From positions 1-64,000 of the forward strand of contig JAQTTY010000008.1 of the NCBI GenBank assembly GCA_028710525.1: a DNA stretch of 64,000 bases, in the 5' to 3' direction. How positions within the stretch are numbered: position 1 is the first letter of the stretch; each line of letters opens with the position of its first letter. A program made the position numbers and the translations under genes. This document shows, in pieces, positions 54,650 to 64,000 of this stretch. This stretch comes from Gallionella sp. GTDB taxonomy: Bacteria > Pseudomonadota > Gammaproteobacteria > Burkholderiales > Gallionellaceae. The notes under the pieces were generated by a model. That model made no database searches. It worked only from the letters and a program-made list of their open reading frames with translations, and had not been told where the DNA came from.

Positions 54650-55648
54650 TTAACGCTTCAGTGCAAATTCCAACTCCGTGGTGTTGGCTTTACGAACCGC
54701 GACTTTCTCACTCGCAGCCTTGTAGCCATCCAACTTCACTTCAACCTCATGCACGCCAGCATCCATCTCGATCTTCATCGGCGACAGACCAAAGTAAACG
54801 CCATCGACATACACCTTGGCACGACTAGGTTTGCTGCTAAGTGCCAAAGTGCCAGTTGATGAGGCTGCTGCCACAGGTGCTGCAACCGCAACGGGCGCAA
54901 CGACTGCCACAGGTGCCGCCACTACAGGAACTACAGTCTGCGTAACGATAGGTGCGGTGTAGACAGTTACACCATTAATCGCCTTGGTGCCGGGAGTCAG
55001 ATTGAACAAGTTAGGATAAGTGGCCATCAACAGCGCATCCACTGCACTGACGGTCTTGCCAGCGACGATGTTTACTCCTTGATTAAGGTAGGCAACCACG
55101 TTCTCTTTATTGTTACCCGAAACACCAGCGAAACGATCGTTCTTCTCTGTGACCAAAGCCGACCAGATCAGTTTTCCGCTGGCAACATCAGTAAGATTAG
55201 CCTCGATCGCGATATCCACGTCATCTCTATCCTTGGAGTTCAGGGTCAGACGCTTTAGCACACCCGACAACTCAAACACGGGAGCCTTGGTCGCATCATC
55301 CGCCAAGACTTCATAGCCAGCCTTAGTGAACTTGCGTTTGTAGACTTGCGTTGCGATATCCGACAGATCACGATCCATCACTAAGACATTGCCATCCATG
55401 CCGCGCACACGTGTGGTCTTATCACCTAGGAAGCGCGGGCTTTTCTGTCCTCGCTCATCAACAAAAGGCTTGATGCGCAGCACCGCGCCGTTACTGATAA
55501 CAGGCTCACCTTTGACTTCAGGTGCGGTGTAGTGCAGCAGATTATCTGAACTGAACCAACCGCCCTTTTCGCCGGTGTTAGTTGACGAACATGCTACCAG
55601 CGTCATTAAACATGCACCGACCAACACAACTTGACGCAATTTACTCAT
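54650..55648 (-). CDS. PEGA-domain lipoprotein
   Basis: 332 residues. Lipoprotein signal with lipobox LVAC at about residue 20. A globular middle (about 50-215) resembling outer-membrane-associated lipoproteins, an Ala/Val/Pro-rich linker (about 235-262), then a C-terminal PEGA domain with LSSKPSRAKVYVDGVYFGLSPMKIEMDAGVHEVEVKLDGYK. PEGA domains are surface beta-folds, often with a role in envelope binding. Exact function unknown. Confidence 0.82.
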   Translation of the reverse strand: MSKLRQVVLVGACLMTLVACSSTNTGEKGGWFSSDNLLHYTAPEVKGEPVISNGAVLRIKPFVDERGQKSPRFLGDKTTRVRGMDGNVLVMDRDLSDIATQVYKRKFTKAGYEVLADDATKAPVFELSGVLKRLTLNSKDRDDVDIAIEANLTDVASGKLIWSALVTEKNDRFAGVSGNNKENVVAYLNQGVNIVAGKTVSAVDALLMATYPNLFNLTPGTKAINGVTVYTAPIVTQTVVPVVAAPVAVVAPVAVAAPVAAASSTGTLALSSKPSRAKVYVDGVYFGLSPMKIEMDAGVHEVEVKLDGYKAASEKVAVRKANTTELEFALKR

Positions 55649-55686
55649 AACAGACCTTGTGCTATCCCAGAAGTGGTAAGAGGCGA

Positions 55687-56283
55687 TTAACCCTGTGCGA
55701 TGACAGATTCGATTTCAGCAAAAGTGCGAGCCAATTCGAAAGTCTGGATCTGTGCGCCCAGTTGACGAGCAATCTGGGTAAGAGAGAACAAACCGCATAC
55801 GTATTGCTTGCCATCAGCGGACTCTTCGACCACCAATGCGTGCTGACGGTCGGATTTCTTCAGGTAGGAAACGACGTTACCTACAGAGGCTGTTTTGACA
55901 TCGGCGATGCCCAACACTTCCAGTTCGCGCTGGGTAGTCATGATGTCGCGCACCAAGATGTCAGCATGCGTACCGCCCATGTTCTGCAGGAAACGCATAG
56001 GCTTCTCACCCAGCACATCAGCAGCAGTCAGCAGACCAGCCACTTGATCATTGTCATCCAACACCAACAGCAGACGCACGCCGTAACGAATCATCTTGGA
56101 GTTAGCTTTATCCATGGAAGTCTTGGCACGTACGCTGACGACCGATACTTTAGTCAAATCAGTCATCACATCCGTTGCGGGGCTAGACAGTTTGACGCGC
56201 TCTGGCAGAGATTGAACGGGGCGTACAAAACCGGAACCAGCGTTCAGGGGTGTGGATTTCAATGCTGCGTATTCTTTAGTCAT
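55687..56283 (-). CDS. CBS-domain protein
   Basis: 198 residues. After a 50-residue N-terminal tail there is a CBS pair (about 55-185): VSVRAKTSMDKANSKMIRYGVRLLLVLDDNDQVAGLLTAADVLGE and VLGIADVKTASVGNVVSYLKKSDRQHALVVEESADGKQYVCGLFSLTQIARQL. CBS pairs bind adenosine nucleotides. There is no attached enzyme or channel. It is 38 bases upstream of the PEGA gene in the same direction and could be co-transcribed. Confidence 0.85.
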   Translation of the reverse strand: MTKEYAALKSTPLNAGSGFVRPVQSLPERVKLSSPATDVMTDLTKVSVVSVRAKTSMDKANSKMIRYGVRLLLVLDDNDQVAGLLTAADVLGEKPMRFLQNMGGTHADILVRDIMTTQRELEVLGIADVKTASVGNVVSYLKKSDRQHALVVEESADGKQYVCGLFSLTQIARQLGAQIQTFELARTFAEIESVIAQG

Positions 56284-56337
56284 GTTCGAAACTCCTTAAG
56301 ATATATATTTATTAATTTATTTCATTCCAGCAATCAT

Positions 56338-56832
56338 TCATCGTGGGTGATGTTTTGTGATATCGGGCAAGAAGCGCACCAACTCATTCAACGCCTGCGT
56401 ATACACCTCGCGCTTAAACTCGATTACGGCGTTGATATCCAGCCAGTAATCATTCCAGCGCCAAGCATCAAACTCAGGATGGCCGCACGCTCTCAGGCAC
56501 ACGTCACAATCACGACCCATCAGACGTAACAAAAACCAAATCTGCTTCTGACCACGGTATATGCCGCGCGTATCGCGTTTGCTCCAGCTCTGCGGGACAT
56601 CGTAACGCATCCATTCACGGGTACGTCCGAGTATCTTGACATGCTCCGGCAACAAACCGACTTCCTCGTGTAATTCGCGGTACATGGCCTGTTCAGGATT
56701 CTCTCCGTGCTGGATTCCCCCCTGAGGAAACTGCCATGCATGCTGTCTTACCCGCTTCGCCCAGAACACTTGGTTCTTATCATTGGTGATGATGATGCCG
56801 ACATTCGGTCTATAGCCGTCTCGGTCTATCAT
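56338..56832 (-). CDS. rppH: RNA pyrophosphohydrolase RppH
   Basis: 164 residues. Starts [17 protein letters not shown], typical of RppH. The Nudix box [23 protein letters not shown] is complete. RppH removes pyrophosphate from the 5' end of mRNA and starts decay. It is divergent from proS, 144 bases apart; this pairing is common in betaproteobacteria. Confidence 0.95.
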   Translation of the reverse strand: MIDRDGYRPNVGIIITNDKNQVFWAKRVRQHAWQFPQGGIQHGENPEQAMYRELHEEVGLLPEHVKILGRTREWMRYDVPQSWSKRDTRGIYRGQKQIWFLLRLMGRDCDVCLRACGHPEFDAWRWNDYWLDINAVIEFKREVYTQALNELVRFLPDITKHHPR

Positions 56833-56976
56833 TTGCCACTCTATTCGTTAATTTTCAATGCGCGGATTCTTTCATACTTCGTCATATATGGAAAGCGCAT
56901 CCACCGCAAAGATACCGAGTTGCCAGCATTCACGGTAGAATCGCGCCCTTGTTTTTTACCTAGTGATGCCAGAATC

Positions 56977-58692
56977 ATGCGTGTTTCCCAATTTTTCATC
57001 AGCACCCAGAAAGAAGCCCCTACCGAAGCCGAGTTGCCCAGCCATAAGTTGATGGTGCGTGCTGGCTATATCAAGAAGTTGTCCAGCGGCTTATACACCT
57101 GGATGCCTATCGGTCTGCGTGCCCTGCGCAAGGTCGAGGCCATCGTGCGTGAGGAGATGAACCGCAGCGGCGCGATCGAGCTACTGATGCCAGCGGTACA
57201 ACCCGCCGAGCTGTGGCAGGAAACGGGCCGCTGGGAAGTGTTCGGCCCGCAGATGCTCAAAATCACCGACCGCCATAACAACCTGTTCTGCTTCGGCCCC
57301 ACGCACGAGGAAGTCATCACCGACATCGCGCGCCGCGAGATCAAGAGCTATCGCCAGATGCCGGTCAACTTCTACCAGATACAGACCAAGTTCCGCGACG
57401 AGGTACGCCCACGCTTCGGCGTAATGCGTGCGCGTGAGTTTCTGATGAAGGATGCCTATTCTTTCCATACCGACTTCGCCAGCCTAGAGCAGACCTACAA
57501 GGTGATGTACGAGACCTATAGCCGCATCTTCACACGCTTGGGCTTGCAGTTCCGTGCGGTCGCAGCGGACACCGGCGCCATCGGCGGATCAGGTTCGCAC
57601 GAATTCCATGTCTTGGCTGATTCAGGTGAAGACGGCTTAGCGTTCTGCCCCACTTCCGATTACGCAGCTAACGTGGAACTGGCCGTGGCCCTCGCCCCCA
57701 ACATACCTCGTGCGGCGGCGACAGAAGCCTTGCGTGATGTAGATACGCCCAAGCAGACCACTTGCGAACAGGTTGCCGAACTTCTAGGTATACCATTGCA
57801 ACGCACCGTCAAACTGCTGGCGCTGGTAGCCGAGGATAAGTTACACCTCATGCTATTGCGCGGCGATCACTCACTTAATGAAGTCAAAGTCAGCAAGTTG
57901 GAAGGTTTGGCTGATTTCCGCTTCGCCCGTGATGACGAGCTGCGTGAGTTCTTCAATTGTCCTGCCGGCTTCCTCGGTCCAGTCGGTATAGACCGTAGCA
58001 AAGTTCGCGTCATCGCTGACCATACCGTTGCGGCGATGAGTGATTTCGTGGTGGGCGCAAACAAGCCCAAGTTCCATACCGCTGGCGTGAACTGGGGGCG
58101 CGATTTGCCCGAGGCTGATCTGGTTGCGGATATCCGCAACGTGATTGCCGGCGATGTATCTCCGGACGGTAAGGGCACGCTGGAGTTGTGTCGCGGCATT
58201 GAGGTCGGACATATCTTCCAATTACGCACCAAGTATGCGGAAGCCCTCAAAGCCACCTATCTGGACGCGCAGGGCAAAGCGCAAATCATCGAAATGGGCT
58301 GTTATGGCATCGGTGTTTCACGCATCGTCGCTGCGGCGATAGAGCAGAATTTCGATGAGCGCGGCATCTGCGTCCCGACTGCCATCGCTCCGTTCCAAGT
58401 TGCCATCGTGCCTATCGGCATGGGCAAGAGTGAGGCGGTACGCAATGCAGTGGAGCAACTCTATAGCGAGTTGCAAGCTAGCGGAGTCGAGGTGTTGCTG
58501 GATGACAGAGATGAGCGTCCCGGCGTGATGTTCGCCGATATGGAGTTGATTGGCATCCCGCATCGCATTGTGGTCGGTGACCGTGGTTTGAAGGATGGCA
58601 TGGTGGAATATCAGGGGCGTCGTGACAGTGCTGCTCAATCAATAGCATTGCAAAACGTGGTAGAGCTCGTAAAATCAAAGGTATGCAACTAA
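56977..58692 (+). CDS. proS: Prolyl-tRNA synthetase
   Basis: 571 residues from ATG 56977, matching the usual 570; the open frame upstream runs through rppH. Class II synthetase with an inserted editing domain: [18 protein letters not shown], motif 2 [26 protein letters not shown], the YbaK-like editing insert (about 240-380), motif 3 and the anticodon-binding domain at the C-terminus ([25 protein letters not shown]). A TAGAAT (56937-56942) may be the -10. Its end overlaps the next gene by ten bases. Confidence 0.97.
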   Translation: MRVSQFFISTQKEAPTEAELPSHKLMVRAGYIKKLSSGLYTWMPIGLRALRKVEAIVREEMNRSGAIELLMPAVQPAELWQETGRWEVFGPQMLKITDRHNNLFCFGPTHEEVITDIARREIKSYRQMPVNFYQIQTKFRDEVRPRFGVMRAREFLMKDAYSFHTDFASLEQTYKVMYETYSRIFTRLGLQFRAVAADTGAIGGSGSHEFHVLADSGEDGLAFCPTSDYAANVELAVALAPNIPRAAATEALRDVDTPKQTTCEQVAELLGIPLQRTVKLLALVAEDKLHLMLLRGDHSLNEVKVSKLEGLADFRFARDDELREFFNCPAGFLGPVGIDRSKVRVIADHTVAAMSDFVVGANKPKFHTAGVNWGRDLPEADLVADIRNVIAGDVSPDGKGTLELCRGIEVGHIFQLRTKYAEALKATYLDAQGKAQIIEMGCYGIGVSRIVAAAIEQNFDERGICVPTAIAPFQVAIVPIGMGKSEAVRNAVEQLYSELQASGVEVLLDDRDERPGVMFADMELIGIPHRIVVGDRGLKDGMVEYQGRRDSAAQSIALQNVVELVKSKVCN

Positions 58693-59330
58693 AAGTTAAC
58701 AATCTATATACGCTGCTAGCCATATTTTCCGGTATGGCGATTTTGGCTTGCGCCGAAAATGTATACGCCGGAGGGCAAGTCTACAAACCGCTATCTGCCA
58801 GTGTACGCGCAGTGTTGCAGCGTAGCGTATCGGATCAGGCAGCACCCAAACTGGCCTTTGCTACCCAGTATGAGGCCGACTCTTGGTTAAGCAAGATGTC
58901 TCGTCGTTTAGCCAAGCGCGTTCCCGATACAGATGAAAGAATGGATCTACTCAAGACCGTACACTACGAAGCCACACGCGCCGGTTTAGACCCTGAGCTA
59001 GTGCTAGGCCTAATTGAAGTGGAGAGTGGGTTTAAGAAGTATGCAGTATCTAGAGTGGGGGCTCGTGGCTATATGCAGGTCATGCCCTTCTGGGTGAAGG
59101 AAATCGGTACGAGCGAACAGAACCTGTTCCACCTGCGTATCAATCTACGCTATGGTTGCACCATACTTCGGCATTATCTTGATATAGAGAAGGGCGACCT
59201 GTTCCGCGCCTTGGGCCGCTATAACGGTAGTTTAGGAAAACCTCAATATCCCAACCTAGTCAGAGCAGCATGGCACAACCACTGGGCCTTGCCTCAGCCT
59301 ACCGTCACCAAGTTCATCGCGGCAAACTAG
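58683..59330 (+). CDS. Lytic transglycosylase (SLT domain)
   Basis: 215 residues. Signal-like N-terminus ending near [10 protein letters not shown]. The SLT domain (about 85-200) has the catalytic glutamate in [18 protein letters not shown], the [12 protein letters not shown] motif and the [16 protein letters not shown] helix with RALGRYNGS. It cleaves the muramyl-glucosaminyl bond of peptidoglycan in the periplasm. The start lies inside the proS end. Its stop is one base from the stop of the convergent TlpA-like gene. Confidence 0.93.
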   Translation: MQLKVNNLYTLLAIFSGMAILACAENVYAGGQVYKPLSASVRAVLQRSVSDQAAPKLAFATQYEADSWLSKMSRRLAKRVPDTDERMDLLKTVHYEATRAGLDPELVLGLIEVESGFKKYAVSRVGARGYMQVMPFWVKEIGTSEQNLFHLRINLRYGCTILRHYLDIEKGDLFRALGRYNGSLGKPQYPNLVRAAWHNHWALPQPTVTKFIAAN

Positions 59331-59331
59331 G

Positions 59332-59829
59332 TTACTGCAACAAACGCGTCAGCAACTTTGCATCGATGATGCCTACTTTGTCGTAGACCAATTCTCCCTT
59401 AGGTCCAAACAAAAAGCTCACCGGCAAAACTTCCAATGTACCGCTCTGTCCCGCTGCGGCAATCACTTGTCGAGCAATATCACGTGTGCCCATGACGATG
59501 GGGTAACGCATCTGATGGGAGTGGGCAAAATCCTGTACCGTAGACTTATCACCCGACTGCATAGCGACTCCAATGACAACCAAGTTAGGATGAGCATCAT
59601 GCAGACTGTTCAATTCCGGTATCTCGCTCATGCAGGGGGAACACCAGGTCGCCCAGAAGTTCACTAACACCCACTTCCCTCTATATTCACTGAGGTGATG
59701 GGTATTAGTTTGTAAATCTTTGAACTGGAAGTCTCCGGCAAATGCGACGCTAGCAATGCAACAACTCAGCCCTAGCAAGCACCATTGAAAAAGCTTAATG
59801 GCCGTTAGTCGGCTCATGCGAAGTTTCAT
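59332..59829 (-). CDS. TlpA/ResA-like periplasmic thioredoxin
   Basis: 165 residues from ATG 59829; ATG 59832 is equally possible and ATG 59817 is a shorter option. Signal peptide ending at VAFAGD, then a thioredoxin fold with FWATWCSPCMSEIPEL (active site CSPC) and the cis-proline in LPVSFLFGP. Such proteins reduce disulfides during cytochrome c maturation or keep envelope thiols reduced. The start overlaps the end of the upstream YqhA gene by about 35 bases. Confidence 0.88.
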   Translation of the reverse strand: MKLRMSRLTAIKLFQWCLLGLSCCIASVAFAGDFQFKDLQTNTHHLSEYRGKWVLVNFWATWCSPCMSEIPELNSLHDAHPNLVVIGVAMQSGDKSTVQDFAHSHQMRYPIVMGTRDIARQVIAAAGQSGTLEVLPVSFLFGPKGELVYDKVGIIDAKLLTRLLQ

Positions 59830-60364
59830 CATGATGCGTGCCTTTTTCAGCAGCATGGCTCAAATACAGGGCCAGTGCAATCAAGGCGATGCTTGCACCA
59901 AAATAGACGAGATCCAGTGGGCTAGTGATATGCATGTTTAATGCTTCTTCAAACAAGGTCACAATCATAATCATCAAGATCACTTTAGCTAAACGAGACT
60001 TAAGGTCATCCAGACTCCTGATTACAAGTATCTTGCTGGAGGCACGTTCGCCATGTGCTTGATCGATGTCACTGATGAATAACTCATAAAGACCTAAGGA
60101 GAAGATCAACATCACCGTGGCCAACAGATAGCCATCCACCACCTCAACGATATGCGATACGGTACTGTCATGAAGTACCTTGCGTGCTTCGTCCGTCAAA
60201 TCAGAATTGGCGTAGTGCATGGCGTGCTCGAACAGATACACGACATCAACTGTCGCCATATAGAAGATGGCAAAACCCGCAAAGAGACTACCAATCACAG
60301 CAGTCAAAACAACAAAGCGACTATTCCACAATGCACCCTCAAACAAGCTCTCTAAAAATTTCAT
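59795..60364 (-). CDS. YqhA/UPF0114 family membrane protein
   Basis: 189 residues from ATG 60364 with AAGGAAG upstream; a GTG one codon earlier is less likely. Three or four membrane helices (about 18-40, 75-95, 120-140, 150-168) with the conserved SLGLYELFISDID and SLDDLKSRLAKVILMIMIVTLFE. The C-terminus is His rich. Unknown function. Confidence 0.88.
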   Translation of the reverse strand: MKFLESLFEGALWNSRFVVLTAVIGSLFAGFAIFYMATVDVVYLFEHAMHYANSDLTDEARKVLHDSTVSHIVEVVDGYLLATVMLIFSLGLYELFISDIDQAHGERASSKILVIRSLDDLKSRLAKVILMIMIVTLFEEALNMHITSPLDLVYFGASIALIALALYLSHAAEKGTHHDETSHEPTNGH

Positions 60365-60427
60365 CACACTTCCTTAGCAAAAAATCGTGGCGCATTAAAT
60401 AGTAAAAACAGAGCACGGGCAAGGGCC

Positions 60428-62264
<1,837 letters not shown>

Positions 62265-62271
62265 GACAACC

Positions 62272-62979
62272 ATGAATAACGCTATAGAAGCTAGGAAGAT
62301 GCTGCGCGCTCACCGTTATGGCGCACTTTCAACTTTGTCCAAGAAGTTCGGTGGCTATCCCTTCGGCTCCATCACGCCCTACCTCACCGACCATGACGGC
62401 AGCCTAGTAATACTCATCAGCGGTCTAGCAGAGCATACAAAAAATATCCTGCAAGACCCTCACGTCAGCCTGATCACACACGACCAGCGCGACGCACAGA
62501 TACAGACACAAGGCCGCATCACCTTACTGGGTGATGCTGAGGTCATAGCAGATCGCAGCGCGATAGGCGCACGCTACCTGCGCTACTTTCCAGAGTCAGA
62601 GAGTTATTTTCAGATGCATGATTTCACTTTCTATCGCATACGCCCTGTCGCGCTACGCTACATAGGTGGATTCGGCCGTATCCATTGGGTGGATAGTGCA
62701 AAGTACAACGTACCCGCATATCCCTTGATAGAGCAGGAAACGGATGTCGTCGAGCATATGAATGCAGACCATCTGGACACCATGCGCCATTACTGCAAAT
62801 TCATACACCAACGCGACGTACTCGACGTGACGATGCTGGGCATTGATTGTGACGGCTTCGATGTCTCTGCAGACGGTGACACGCTGCGCTTTGATTTTCC
62901 CGAGCCCACCCTAGACGCACAGCAAGCCAGAGCAGCACTTGTTGCTTTAGCACGCGTATCAAAACAACAGCCAGCATGA
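62272..62979 (+). CDS. HugZ-like pyridoxamine 5'-phosphate oxidase-fold protein
   Basis: 235 residues from ATG 62272; a GTG at 62257 is an alternative. An N-terminal FMN-binding split barrel (about 5-150) with RYGALSTLSKKFGGYPFGSITPYL and DPHVSLITHD, and a C-terminal DUF2470 domain with EQETDVVEHMNADHLDTMRHYC. Proteins of this layout include heme-degrading HugZ/HutZ and chloroplast glutamyl-tRNA reductase binding proteins. Heme or flavin use is possible; it is co-directional with wrbA. Confidence 0.88.
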   Translation: MNNAIEARKMLRAHRYGALSTLSKKFGGYPFGSITPYLTDHDGSLVILISGLAEHTKNILQDPHVSLITHDQRDAQIQTQGRITLLGDAEVIADRSAIGARYLRYFPESESYFQMHDFTFYRIRPVALRYIGGFGRIHWVDSAKYNVPAYPLIEQETDVVEHMNADHLDTMRHYCKFIHQRDVLDVTMLGIDCDGFDVSADGDTLRFDFPEPTLDAQQARAALVALARVSKQQPA

Positions 62980-63033
62980 TTTTTAACTTAATGTACGCAG
63001 CACAAGGCCTCTGTCAGACTAAGTAAGGGCAAA

Positions 63034-63061
63034 AAAATGGACACTATATAGTGTCCATTTT
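63034..63061. terminator. Bidirectional terminator, perfect palindrome
   Basis: Perfect 28-base palindrome (arms AAAATGGACACTAT and its inverse) with A-rich and T-rich flanks between the convergent HugZ-like and pentapeptide genes. Confidence 0.88.
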
Positions 63062-63079
63062 CATTAATGTGAGTCCAGC

Positions 63080-64000
63080 TTAGTTGGTCTTAGGCTTGGC
63101 TTTTCCTGCTTTCAAATTCTTCTTCGCGGGTTTACCTTTTTGAGCATCAATCTCAGCTTCCGACTTCTTTTCACCAACACAGTTCGTATTGTTGACCGAG
63201 CCATTGGGCATCACAGTGTTGCAGAACGTTGCGCCAGTCAGCGCTGCATCGGCGATATTGGCGCCAGTGAGGTTAGCCTCTGTTAAATCCGCGTTCAGAA
63301 AAATAGCACCACTCAGATTTGCACGCCCCATCTGTGCACCGCGCAATACCGCTTTGCTCAGATTAGCCTCAGTCAGATTAACTTGCGACATATTGGCACC
63401 GGCCAGATTTGCACGCGCTAGATTCGCCTCAGTCAGATTGGCCTTTACCAGATTAGATTTAAAAAGGTTAGCCTGAGCTAGATTAGCCATATATAACTGA
63501 GCGCCCGCCAGATCAGCGGTACCCAAGTCCGCTTCCACCAAGGATGCATTTAGGCACACTGTGTGAGGTTTGATGACGCAACCTTTAATTGCGGCCTCTT
63601 TGCTCTCAGCTTGAACCTGTGTATCGCTTACCTTCGCAGGGCAATTGGGACCACTATTCACGATGCCATTGGACATCGTAGTCCGGCAAAAAACCGCATT
63701 ATTGAATTGCACGTTTTCCAACTCGGCATTGGTCAATACCGCATCTGTTAGATCGGTTTCACTCAGATTTGCACCCTTAAGTTTCGCACCTGTCAGATTT
63801 GCACCTGTCAGATTTGCACCCGTTAGATTCGCGTTATACAGAGTAACGCCAGTCATAACGGCTTCTGTAAAGTTGGCACCCATCAACTTACCGCGGAAGA
63901 TATTCACTTCACGCAGATCGGCTTTACTTAAATTGGCATTCGTCAAATCACCTTCCCATAGATAGGCTGAGCGCAAGTTGGCTTGAGACAGATCCTTACC
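63080..64000 (-). CDS. Pentapeptide-repeat protein (5' end outside window)
   Basis: The frame is open to the window edge; the first visible codons read KDLSQANLRSAY, so the start lies beyond 64000 (the TTG at 63976 is internal). Two stretches of A(N/D)LXX pentapeptides form right-handed quadrilateral beta-helices, separated by a segment with FCRTTMSNG, GPNCPAK and CVIKPHTVCLNAS; a related FCNTVMPNG segment follows the second stretch. The paired cysteines suggest disulfides or metal. The C-terminus is Lys rich. Near-identical 15-base units lie at 63775-63830. Confidence 0.88.
   Translation of the reverse strand, partial: GKDLSQANLRSAYLWEGDLTNANLSKADLREVNIFRGKLMGANFTEAVMTGVTLYNANLTGANLTGANLTGAKLKGANLSETDLTDAVLTNAELENVQFNNAVFCRTTMSNGIVNSGPNCPAKVSDTQVQAESKEAAIKGCVIKPHTVCLNASLVEADLGTADLAGAQLYMANLAQANLFKSNLVKANLTEANLARANLAGANMSQVNLTEANLSKAVLRGAQMGRANLSGAIFLNADLTEANLTGANIADAALTGATFCNTVMPNGSVNNTNCVGEKKSEAEIDAQKGKPAKKNLKAGKAKPKTN

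Noticed and set aside
63775-63830. Short tandem repeats that could be read as a CRISPR array
   Set aside because: The 15-base units are in frame pentapeptide codons without spacers.

Overview
The window reads as one chromosomal segment of a betaproteobacterium. Gene sets and orders such as argB / pyrimidine 5'-nucleotidase / slmA, coaBC-dut-cbiX beside divergent radC, rppH opposite proS, and lipB-lipA behind a D-amino acid aminotransferase and a YbeD-like gene are typical of that class. The glycolate oxidase genes next to a glyoxylate aminotransferase, the RegB/RegA-type redox pair, the c-type cytochrome under a likely FNR-type box and many orphan sensor domains suggest a redox-flexible, possibly autotrophic member of the Nitrosomonadales/Gallionellaceae kind. 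That placement is inference from gene content; there is no rRNA or tRNA gene in the window.

Layout. 1-1.24 kb: tail of an IS4-type transposase and an AT-rich lipoprotein gene. 1.3-5.3 kb: heat-shock clpB (with a sigma-32 promoter), nadC and a zinc-binding thioredoxin. 5.3-8.2 kb: a methyltransferase, then a decayed restriction-modification or defence cluster (N-6 methylase, 30-codon ORF, YhcG nuclease, truncated methylase) ended by a palindromic repeat. 8.4-13.4 kb: glcDEF plus aminotransferase. 13.4-15.7 kb: a lipoprotein and a cut-off PAS protein. 15.7-19.0 kb: argB, nucleotidase, slmA, DAHP synthase on the minus strand. 19.1-22.5 kb: two PCuAC-like copper proteins divergent from a regBA pair, sharing a perfect RegA/RegR-type box, then a CZB protein. 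22.6-27.1 kb: dacC, dat, ybeD, lipB, lipA, cytochrome c. 27.1-32.9 kb: second copy of the palindromic repeat, RNase II-type nuclease, TonB, SthA with a polyglutamine tail, HPPD-like VOC protein. 33.1-43.0 kb: two Anbu proteasome-like proteases around ATP-grasp and alpha-E genes, a transglutaminase/DUF2126 protein, and glgX. 43.0-48.7 kb: NarL-type two-component pair and a PhnDCEE-type ABC transporter. 48.9-52.4 kb: small proteins, a lone cyclic-nucleotide domain, amtB under sigma-54/NtrC control, radC. 52.5-64 kb: coaBC, dut, cbiX, PEGA lipoprotein, CBS protein, rppH, proS, lytic transglycosylase, TlpA-like protein, YqhA, YihY, WrbA, HugZ-like protein and the 3' part of a pentapeptide-repeat gene.

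The most interesting parts are the Anbu cluster with two different proteasome-like subunits that both keep the Thr/Asp/Lys triad; the regulatory sites readable by eye (sigma-32 at clpB, sigma-54 with two NtrC sites at amtB, an FNR-type box at about -41 at the cytochrome gene, a shared RegA/RegR box between regB and PCuAC); and the decayed defence cluster with a nested palindromic repeat found again 21 kb away.
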